64,000 nt of DNA, taken from the NCBI RefSeq assembly GCF_015277735.1, contig NZ_JADHDA010000003.1:466455-530454 (forward strand). Reading direction: 5' to 3'. Source of the DNA: Psychrobacter sp. NG254 (GTDB taxonomy: Bacteria > Pseudomonadota > Gammaproteobacteria > Pseudomonadales > Moraxellaceae). The notes below the pieces were generated by a model. It was not told the origin of the DNA, made no database searches, and saw nothing but the letters and a program-made list of their open reading frames with translations. The translations under genes were made by a program, and so were the position numbers. Shown in pieces: positions 57,206 to 64,000 of the stretch (the first letter of the stretch is position 1; every line of letters begins with the position of its first letter).

Positions 57206-58744
57206 CTACTGCCATACCTTTTGTTTTATTTTGAAGAACCCTTTACTCAACATAATACGTTCATCTTTCTTTAATCCAACCATTAATACTGCAATAATAA
57301 CTAAAGCACCTGAAACAAATACTGAAAGAAAAAAACCTATCAATGAATTTGTAAATTTTTCTTCCAAAAAATAGTTGATCACAAATACGATAGTAACGAC
57401 TGAAAGTATGGGAATCATAGAGTCAACCAAATACATCTTTTTCTTCATCTTTGTCAAATTTGATATCAAATAAACTCTAGCCAATAATGCCAACATAGAT
57501 AGTCCAATAGCTACATAAAACACTGTATATGGAGCGCCTCCCATCTTAAGTACGATATAAGAAGCCGGAACATTAATTAGCAACAGACCACCTACCACGA
57601 ACTGATACAGCTTGATCCGACCGGTAGCTTGTGCAGCAGTCATTAACGATGGCGAAAGACTATCTATCAATATATTAATGATAATAAGTTTAGTAAATAT
57701 AGCAGTGCTTTCAGGCACAACTCCCAACCACACAGGAAGAATCAACTCTATATTATTTAGAACTGGTAGAGCCAGTAATAGCAACACAAAAAAGTTATAT
57801 TTTGCTCCATAGCAAACTAACTTATGCATATAATCCATGTCTTGCGCTGCATAAGATTTTATAATTTGCGGATTTATCGCTACTTGTAAATTCTGTACAA
57901 AGCTATTTAAAGCACTAGATACCTGCATCGCAATCGCTCTCGCAGCATTCACTGTTGGACCAAAAAAAATATTTAAAAGTACATTTATTCCTTGTCCACT
58001 CATCACTGTAGCGATATTACCCCACAGATTCCAACCCGTATAAGAAAGCATAATATTGAATAAACGTCTATCCCAATATAATCTAAACCTTGATTCTATA
58101 AACTTAGATTTACAATAGCTTCGATACACTAAAAATATAGCAAAAACTACAGCGAGACTAAGTAACGCATATAGAATAAGCTTGTCCATACCGAACCAAC
58201 TAAGCATAAACACAATCAGCAGCTTGAGCGTCACATCTAAAATACTAACTAAAGCAAATATACTCATCTTTTCATGAGCAATGATAAGCGCGTTGTAAGG
58301 AACGCTAACTATACTCACCATAAATGACAATAATGCCAAATGGAAAACCCACTCTGCAGCTACCATCTTATCTATAGGTATCGTCAACTGTGTCCTGACA
58401 AACCATAAGCCAAGCGTTTCACCCATTAATAGTACAAGCACAGCAATAAGGATATGAATATTCATACTCATACTGAATATGCCTCTCATATCCTTCTTAC
58501 CTGACTGACCTAGTTCAAAAGCAAGAAAGCGCTGAGTAGCCGAAGACATTGCACTATTCAAGAACCCTAACATCGTCACAAAACCAGCAACTACGTTATA
58601 AATACCGAAATTCTCAATTCCAAGAGTCTGTAATATAACTCTTGAAGTATAGAGTGCAACTGCCATAGTGAGCAGCATACGAAAGTACAGCATGCCTGCG
58701 TTTTTCGCCATGCGCTTGTATTTATTACTCTCGGTATTAGCCAA
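57206..58744 (-). CDS. wzx: Wzx-type polysaccharide flippase
   Basis: The 512-residue MOP-superfamily protein has about 14 membrane helices. It starts with AGMLYFRMLLTMAVALYTSRVILQTLGIENFGIYNVVAGFVTMLGFLN, a classic Wzx/RfbX opening. It carries lipid-linked repeat units across the inner membrane. The first codon is TTG at 58744 without a clear ribosome site. An ATG at 58711 (residue 12) is an equal candidate. Confidence 0.88.
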   Translation of the reverse strand: MANTESNKYKRMAKNAGMLYFRMLLTMAVALYTSRVILQTLGIENFGIYNVVAGFVTMLGFLNSAMSSATQRFLAFELGQSGKKDMRGIFSMSMNIHILIAVLVLLMGETLGLWFVRTQLTIPIDKMVAAEWVFHLALLSFMVSIVSVPYNALIIAHEKMSIFALVSILDVTLKLLIVFMLSWFGMDKLILYALLSLAVVFAIFLVYRSYCKSKFIESRFRLYWDRRLFNIMLSYTGWNLWGNIATVMSGQGINVLLNIFFGPTVNAARAIAMQVSSALNSFVQNLQVAINPQIIKSYAAQDMDYMHKLVCYGAKYNFFVLLLLALPVLNNIELILPVWLGVVPESTAIFTKLIIINILIDSLSPSLMTAAQATGRIKLYQFVVGGLLLINVPASYIVLKMGGAPYTVFYVAIGLSMLALLARVYLISNLTKMKKKMYLVDSMIPILSVVTIVFVINYFLEEKFTNSLIGFFLSVFVSGALVIIAVLMVGLKKDERIMLSKGFFKIKQKVWQ

Positions 58745-59039
58745 TTGTATTAACTTTTGTTAGATGAAATAGCATTAACTTTACTTTAATTATTAATATA
58801 TTTTTAATTTTTTCATATGGAAATTTTACTTGTATTGGAATCATAATTAATTGTCTTATTATCTAAGTATTTATAAGCTGATATTAGCTCAATCGTATAA
58901 CGAATATTGATATTTAGAATATGTCACCATGATTTTATACTGGCCTTAGCGAGAAGCATAAAGCTAATCCTAGTTAGCTTTAAGATACTAAGGCTCATCA
59001 TATAGTTTTTATAAGCATTATAAATAACTGATGCAATAT
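58745..59039. other. AT-rich gap between flippase and wzc genes
   Basis: This is about 295 bases with no supported gene. It is very AT-rich near the flippase start, which could be a second promoter for the distal part of the locus. I see no clear terminator. Confidence 0.35.
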
Positions 59040-61271
59040 CTATTTGTTATTGCCATAGGCATAGCTGTAGTGATAACTGTATTTATCCATCACGCCTCGT
59101 TGTACATCATTCACGACAATGCCATCTACACGCACATGGTCTTTAGTCAACTGATTAATAGCATAGACCAATTGTCTTTCTATCGAGCTGTTGTATCTTG
59201 TCACCATCAGTAGTTTATCCGCATACTGTGACAGGATAATCGCATCCGAAGCCGCTAGTATCGGTGGAGAGTCTACGACAATATAATCGTAATGTGCACT
59301 TAACTGCGACATCATGTCATTGAACTTTTTGCTAGCGAGCAGAGTAGTTGGCTGTTTAGGGTGCTGGCCTCTAGGCATAAAGTCGATATTATCCATACCA
59401 GTAGCATGCACATATTCAGTAATCGATTGACTGGTGGTAGATTCATTATCTTTCTGTGATAAATAATCAGCCAAACCAAAGTTTTGTTCTATATTAAACA
59501 TCTTGTGCAGCTCACCCATGCGCATGTCCGCATCTATAATCAAAACCTTCTGATCAAGCTGTGCGAATACCTCTGATAAGTTAGCTGCGATAAAGGTTTT
59601 CCCAACCCCTGGACTTTCGCCTGAGATGAGTATGACTTTAGCTCGCTGATCAGATTTACCGTGCTCTGGCATACCAAATATCAGGTGTGTTCTCAGGCTT
59701 TTTATGGCCTCGTAGCTCAGACTGTTATGATCGATATAGGCCAACAGACGATTAGGTGTCTTCTTATTTTTTGACAGTCTTGTGAGTGGAGATGAGCGTG
59801 GAATCGTAGCAATGACGGGCACGCCTGTTTTGATTTCCAAGCGATCTGGATCTTTGACAGTGTTTTTGAGCATGCTTTTGAGAAATACCAGCAGTATACC
59901 GAACAATATACCTGACAGTATTGATAGCATGACGATTAGCTGTTTTTTCGGGGCAATGGTTCGATAGGTACTGATAGGCATATCGATAATACGCGCAAAG
60001 CCTATTTGACCTGCTTTAACAATCTTTAATTGCTCATAGTTCTTGAGCATAGTGAGATAAATCTCTCTATTAATGGTTGTATCTGCTGATAATTTCAAAA
60101 ACTCTCTTTGGGTACCAGGAAGTTTGGCAATATCACCTTTGATTGACTGCTTTCTATTATTAAGGACTTTAAGCTGATCATTGATCTGCAGAACTAACGG
60201 ATGCTCTTCGGTATAATACGTCGTCAAATCCGCTTTTTTAAGTTTCAGTTCATTTATTTGAGAGTCGATCTGTGAGCTTTCTGCGACGAGTAGTCCAGAC
60301 TCTTGACTGATATCGATACTGCCAGATCTTTCACGAAAATCATTAAAGGTAGCTTCAGACGCTTCTAGCTTCTGTTTGAGCAAAGGTATCTGCGTTTCCA
60401 TAAAGCTAAGCGTTTTAGTCGTTTCTTCAGATCCTCGAGATTTGTTCTTATCGATATAAGACTCAACAATTTGCTTAAGTATCAAGGTGATTTGTTGTTG
60501 GTCTGAACCAACCAAGGAAAGCTGAATAATCCCCGTTTTATCGTTCAGTTCGGTCACTGTCAACGCACCATTGATGGCATCGGTCGTGTTTTGCAATGAT
60601 TGTTTAGCGATAGTGATAGGGTGCCGATTATCAGGTAAGTCATTGACGGTAATTTGGATAATACCGTCTGTTCCTCTGAAGTAGTTTGCTTTATTTAGCT
60701 GACCTTTAAAGTCATCAAAGCCATTGCTTAGTGTGAAGTTATTGTCAGTACCAGATCTTACTAAAGTAAAAGATTGATCTAAGTAGGCTTGTGAGACATT
60801 TAACTGGCTGATCTGTACTTGCCCATCTGCAGTTTTAAGTGCTACACCTTCTGGTGTATTAATTTGGGTATGAGTGCGATCACTGTTTATCTTATCTAAT
60901 GCGTTTATTGAAGGATCATTCAATCGAATGTCTAAGTGCAGCAGGTCAACCACAGGTTTTAAGATCATACGCGACTTTATCAGTAGCGCCTCTGTCTGAG
61001 CGGGGCTAACATCCGTCGAAACCAGATCCGAGATATTGCTACCAAGGGCCGAAACTCCTTGTGATGTCGTGTCAATCTGTATCAACGCATCTGACTTATA
61101 AGTAGGGTTTTCATATCGGCTATATAGCACGCCTATGATCAATCCTAATAATGCAAAAAAAAGTACAATTTTCCAGCCACGTAGTAACACGAACACTAAA
61201 GCTAGTAAATCAACATCATTACTACTTTTTTCGGTAGTCGATTTTGATAAGTTATTTGAATCTGTATTCAT
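59040..61271 (-). CDS. wzc: Wzc tyrosine autokinase / polysaccharide co-polymerase
   Basis: The 743-residue inner-membrane protein has a Wzz-type chain-length domain between two membrane helices (about 32-50 and 440-460). Its cytoplasmic BY-kinase domain has Walker A SGESPGVGKTF near residues 548-558, Walker A' VLIIDADMRMG near 575-585 and Walker B YIVVDSPPILA near 670. A tyrosine-rich tail (KYSYHYSYAYGNNK) closes it. It controls export and length of the polymer by cycling phosphorylation with the Wzb phosphatase. Confidence 0.94.
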   Translation of the reverse strand: MNTDSNNLSKSTTEKSSNDVDLLALVFVLLRGWKIVLFFALLGLIIGVLYSRYENPTYKSDALIQIDTTSQGVSALGSNISDLVSTDVSPAQTEALLIKSRMILKPVVDLLHLDIRLNDPSINALDKINSDRTHTQINTPEGVALKTADGQVQISQLNVSQAYLDQSFTLVRSGTDNNFTLSNGFDDFKGQLNKANYFRGTDGIIQITVNDLPDNRHPITIAKQSLQNTTDAINGALTVTELNDKTGIIQLSLVGSDQQQITLILKQIVESYIDKNKSRGSEETTKTLSFMETQIPLLKQKLEASEATFNDFRERSGSIDISQESGLLVAESSQIDSQINELKLKKADLTTYYTEEHPLVLQINDQLKVLNNRKQSIKGDIAKLPGTQREFLKLSADTTINREIYLTMLKNYEQLKIVKAGQIGFARIIDMPISTYRTIAPKKQLIVMLSILSGILFGILLVFLKSMLKNTVKDPDRLEIKTGVPVIATIPRSSPLTRLSKNKKTPNRLLAYIDHNSLSYEAIKSLRTHLIFGMPEHGKSDQRAKVILISGESPGVGKTFIAANLSEVFAQLDQKVLIIDADMRMGELHKMFNIEQNFGLADYLSQKDNESTTSQSITEYVHATGMDNIDFMPRGQHPKQPTTLLASKKFNDMMSQLSAHYDYIVVDSPPILAASDAIILSQYADKLLMVTRYNSSIERQLVYAINQLTKDHVRVDGIVVNDVQRGVMDKYSYHYSYAYGNNK

Positions 61272-61284
61272 AAATGTTCACTAT

Positions 61285-61728
61285 TTAACGGATTTTATTA
61301 AACCATGGACCCAAACTGTCGATAATGTTTTGTTTGGCAGTCTCAAATGCTCGTTCGTCGTGTCCGTAAGGATCAGCAATATCTTGATCAATCCAGTATC
61401 CGATTCTGAACGTTTTGCCACGACAGTGTGGCCATCTGTCTTCAATCCATTTGCTCTGACTGGTTGACATGGTCAAAATCAAATCTGCTTTCACTGTCAG
61501 CTCTTCGCTAATCTGCTTAGCGATATGTTTGTTCATATTTGCATTAATTGTTGGATTGAATGCAGTCATAACGTCCAGCGCCTTTGAATCAGCACCATGG
61601 CCAATCACTGCTGACAATCCTGCTGATTCAATGTGCTTGTCTGGATATGCATCCATTAAAAAAGTAGCAGCTATTGGGCTACGGCATATATTACCCACAC
61701 AAACCACCAAGATATTATTAAACCCCAT
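61285..61728 (-). CDS. wzb: Wzb low-molecular-weight tyrosine phosphatase
   Basis: The 147-residue enzyme has the P-loop VCVGNICRSP (C-x5-R) at residues 9-18 and the catalytic Asp in IADPYG near 117. It dephosphorylates the Wzc tail. It lies 14 bases from the wza stop and 13 bases from wzc, so all three are one operon. GGAAGA precedes the ATG. Confidence 0.93.
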   Translation of the reverse strand: MGFNNILVVCVGNICRSPIAATFLMDAYPDKHIESAGLSAVIGHGADSKALDVMTAFNPTINANMNKHIAKQISEELTVKADLILTMSTSQSKWIEDRWPHCRGKTFRIGYWIDQDIADPYGHDERAFETAKQNIIDSLGPWFNKIR

Positions 61729-61742
61729 AATACGATCTTCCT

Positions 61743-62831
61743 TTATAGACCTGAAATAGATCTAATGGCCGATGAAGAGGGTAGTAATGAGCTGATGATA
61801 CGATTCCAGCGAGTCAAGCCAGTAGGATCGACATAGACAATATCGTTAGGGTGCATCTCAAAGCGATTGGCGAGAGAAAAGCTGGTAATAGATTGCATAT
61901 CGACATAATAGATATTGGTCATCGGATAATTAGGATTATCGCGCACAACATATATTTTAGTAGCGTTGGCTGTATTGGAGTTTAGACCATTAGATTCGCC
62001 CAATACCTGCGCCAAACTGATACCGTGCTCAAGAATAGGAACAGGTGCCACTTTGCCAAACTCGCCTAATACATAGATTTTATTGCGACTCTGGCTATTC
62101 ACATGGATTGAGTCACCGTTTTTGATATATATTTGATTGGCTGATGACCCCATTTCTCTCAATGTTTGTAACCCAATATCGTAGCTGACGCCGTTACGGT
62201 TCAATACTATATTGTCAGAGTCTCCGGTCGGTGTTGCGCCGCCTGCCATCGAGATCGCGCTGTATAAAGACACAGGCGTATCGGCAATATTGAATTCACC
62301 AGATTTACTGACTTCACCGTCAATAAAGAACTTGTTGCCACGATATTCAGCCACTTTTACTTGTGGATCTGGATACTTGAGGTAACGCTTTAACTGTCCA
62401 CTTAAATTTGCAGTAAACTGTGGCACGCTCATCCCACTTGCCTTGATACGTCCAATTAGTGGAAACTGGATGAAGCCCTGCTGATCAACTGGGTAACCTG
62501 CAGCTCCTGCAGTAGTAATATCAGGATAACCTACCAAGATAATGCTTAGAACATCGGCTTGAGCAATACGGTAGTCCGTTCGACCAGAATTTTTGATTAA
62601 TTGAGCCAACTCACTACTAGGTCTTGCCGTGGTTTGTTTGGGCGGTAGAGTTGATAGGCTGAGCGGCTGGACATTAAATTGAATGCCATTATCTGCTTGA
62701 AACACACCACTAGGAGGCAATTCACCAGCCTGCAGTCCAGTGTTTATACTTGCACATCCCGTCGTCAACCCAATCGTAAATGTTAAGGCAATAGTGACAA
62801 GCAGTGATTGCCTATTTTTTGAAAAAACCAT
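61743..62831 (-). CDS. wza: Wza outer-membrane polysaccharide export lipoprotein
   Basis: The 362-residue protein has a lipoprotein signal with lipobox LTTGC at residues about 21-25. A polysaccharide export (PES) domain follows (YRIAQADVLSIILVGYPD near 97, GYPVDQQGFIQFPLIGRIKASG near 117) and SLBB-type repeats (VSKSGEFNI, VLGEFGKVAPVPILEHGISLAQVLG). It forms the outer-membrane channel and is the first gene of the leftward locus. Confidence 0.93.
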   Translation of the reverse strand: MVFSKNRQSLLVTIALTFTIGLTTGCASINTGLQAGELPPSGVFQADNGIQFNVQPLSLSTLPPKQTTARPSSELAQLIKNSGRTDYRIAQADVLSIILVGYPDITTAGAAGYPVDQQGFIQFPLIGRIKASGMSVPQFTANLSGQLKRYLKYPDPQVKVAEYRGNKFFIDGEVSKSGEFNIADTPVSLYSAISMAGGATPTGDSDNIVLNRNGVSYDIGLQTLREMGSSANQIYIKNGDSIHVNSQSRNKIYVLGEFGKVAPVPILEHGISLAQVLGESNGLNSNTANATKIYVVRDNPNYPMTNIYYVDMQSITSFSLANRFEMHPNDIVYVDPTGLTRWNRIISSLLPSSSAIRSISGL

Positions 62832-63284
62832 GGAAACCTTTACCTTAAATGATGACGTGACGAGTGCTTGAGTCTTTTAAAAATTTAAAAGCAGCAGTTT
62901 AGCATATTAAATTTATAAATTGAGTGGCTGCCCATATATTTAATGCACTATTGTTTTTATTTTGTATAAGATGTTTTATACGTATTCTTTTTAGAAGGTG
63001 GGCGTAAGGCTTGATTTCGTTTAAGGTACGGTTTGCGCACTGTATTTGCTAATAAAACCAATCAATATAGGACAATCCTTGATGCGTAATGGTTGGTTTA
63101 CAGCTGAACATTAGGCTGAGGTTGTTGATTTTTGATAGCAAAGTGCTTTAAAAGTGTTCTTTGACCACGCAAAAAATAAAATATTGAGAGTCAATAAATA
63201 TTTAGTTCAAGTTAAGCATGGAATATTGGAAAACGATCATTCATCATTGCAAGTTTTTGACATTTATCAAATAGCGCCGTAAAA
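62832..63284. other. Upstream region of the polysaccharide locus
   Basis: No gene is supported in about 450 bases. It should hold the wza promoter. A palindrome CTTTTAAA-AA-TTTAAAAG lies at 62874-62891 in the wza leader. A further 9-base stem (AAACCAATC with GGTTGGTTT, around 63055-63103) is possible. I find no JUMPstart element. Confidence 0.4.
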
Positions 63285-63306
63285 CCACGTCACTTCTAGG
63301 GCGTGG
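63285..63306 (+). repeat. Subterminal hairpin of an IS605-type left end
   Basis: CCACGTC pairs with GGCGTGG (one wobble) around an 8-base loop, about 80 bases before the TnpB-type gene. IS200/IS605-family elements have such imperfect palindromes near their ends instead of inverted repeats (inference here). Confidence 0.45.
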
Positions 63307-63382
63307 ATATCAGGCGTCAGCAGTTGTCACATAGCGGTTAATGGCTATTGATTTTGATATAACACACAATCATACTTAACTC

Positions 63383-64000
63383 ATGAAAACACTCAAACTA
63401 CGCATCAAAGACAAACACGCCAATCAGCTAAATATATTGGCTGGTGCGGTTAATTTTGTCTGGAATTATGTCAATGAGTTGAGTTTCAAACACCTTAAGC
63501 GCACATCTTATTTCTTTTCAGCTTATGATCTAGCTGCTTATACCAAAGGCGCAGGTGAATACCTGAACCTGCACAGCCAAACCTTGCAAGCTATAACTGA
63601 AACCCACGCTAAGTCTCGTAAACAGTTTAAAAAAGCGAAACTCAATTGGCGCACCAATAACCCAAAAGCCAAACGCAAGTCACTTGGTTGGATTCCTTTT
63701 AAAAAGACGGCTATCAAAAACTTGGCAACCCGTCAATCAGGTAAGAAAAGCTTGAAAACCACCCTGCAATTCAGCTTAGCTAAAGGTCAAAAGCTGATCA
63801 TTGATTTGTGGGACAGCTACAATCTCTCGCTCTACAGCATCAATACGTGTGAATTAGTGCAAGATTCTCGCGGCAACTGGTACGCCTGCATCACTGTTAA
63901 AGAGTTTCCAAAAACTGCTTGTGGTGGTACTGGTCAAGTTGGTATTGATTTAGGCTGTAAAGATTCAGCAGTCACCAGTGATGGTGATGTTTTGACCACT
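63383..64000 (+). CDS. tnpB: TnpB-type protein (IS605 OrfB), cut by window end
   Basis: The 206 residues seen start MKTLKLRIKDKHANQLNILAG. They match the OrfB N-terminal helical part (AVNFVWNYVNELS, LNLHSQTLQAITETHAKSRKQF) and the first RuvC motif VGIDLGCKDSAVTSDG with its catalytic Asp near residue 195. TnpB proteins are RNA-guided nucleases that help IS605-type elements persist. No TnpA gene lies upstream, so this would be an OrfB-only element or a stranded copy. The guide RNA, usually at the 3' end, lies outside the window. Confidence 0.88.
   Translation, partial: MKTLKLRIKDKHANQLNILAGAVNFVWNYVNELSFKHLKRTSYFFSAYDLAAYTKGAGEYLNLHSQTLQAITETHAKSRKQFKKAKLNWRTNNPKAKRKSLGWIPFKKTAIKNLATRQSGKKSLKTTLQFSLAKGQKLIIDLWDSYNLSLYSINTCELVQDSRGNWYACITVKEFPKTACGGTGQVGIDLGCKDSAVTSDGDVLTT

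Overview
The window looks like a chromosome segment of a gammaproteobacterium of the Moraxellaceae, most like Psychrobacter. This rests on overall protein style, moderate-to-low GC and the mix of genes (IpdC, NhaP2-type antiporter, YnjBCDF transporter set, Moraxellaceae-type wza-wzb-wzc polysaccharide locus). The genus is an inference from recognition, not from a marker gene.

Region 1 (1-4300) holds small poorly known genes: a WG-repeat protein cut by the window edge, a secreted protein, a decayed WYL-domain regulator, a DUF1810 protein, and two paralogous proteins whose C-terminal halves read like the second half of FtsZ without the GTP-binding signature. Region 2 (4307-17403) is a defence island, all on the + strand: two DUF262 (GmrSD-like) proteins, a SNF2-type helicase with a DUF3883 end, a DUF1156 DNA methylase and a DUF499 ATPase. 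The last three match the helicase-methylase-ATPase (Hma-like) arrangement. Region 3 (17561-20500) is an integration module: tyrosine recombinase, excisionase-like protein, Cro/CI-type regulator and two small proteins. It ends at the 3' end of a tRNA-Gly(GCC) gene and carries regularly spaced GGGCAC repeats.

Region 4 (20573-45483) is metabolic and transport chromosome: an indolepyruvate/2-keto-acid decarboxylase, a GlpM-family protein and a K+/H+ antiporter. Next comes a large guanidino-compound catabolic cluster: LysR regulator, agmatinase-family ureohydrolase, NCS1 permease, nitrilase-family amidase, MBL-fold hydrolase, AruI-like 2-ketoarginine decarboxylase, D-lactate dehydrogenase, YjiH-type membrane protein, aldehyde dehydrogenase and TetR regulator. 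A YnjBCDF-like ABC transporter/CDP-alcohol transferase operon, a fused TVP38-flavoprotein and a DoxX-like protein follow.

Region 5 (45929-62831) is a Wzx/Wzy-dependent capsule or exopolysaccharide locus. It reads leftward from wza-wzb-wzc through flippase, pyruvyl transferase, glycosyltransferases and a polymerase candidate to a WcaJ-type initiating transferase. It is interrupted by a patch of IS630 and IS5 relics around a + strand acetyltransferase gene. The right edge starts a TnpB-type (IS605 OrfB) gene that runs out of the window.

In the guanidino cluster, the decarboxylase, aldehyde dehydrogenase and ureohydrolase would take 2-ketoarginine to 4-aminobutyrate plus urea. The amidase could feed 4-guanidinobutyramide into the same intermediate. 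In the island, helicase, methylase and ATPase plausibly form one anti-phage machine, with the DUF262 pair as a second, modified-DNA-targeting layer.
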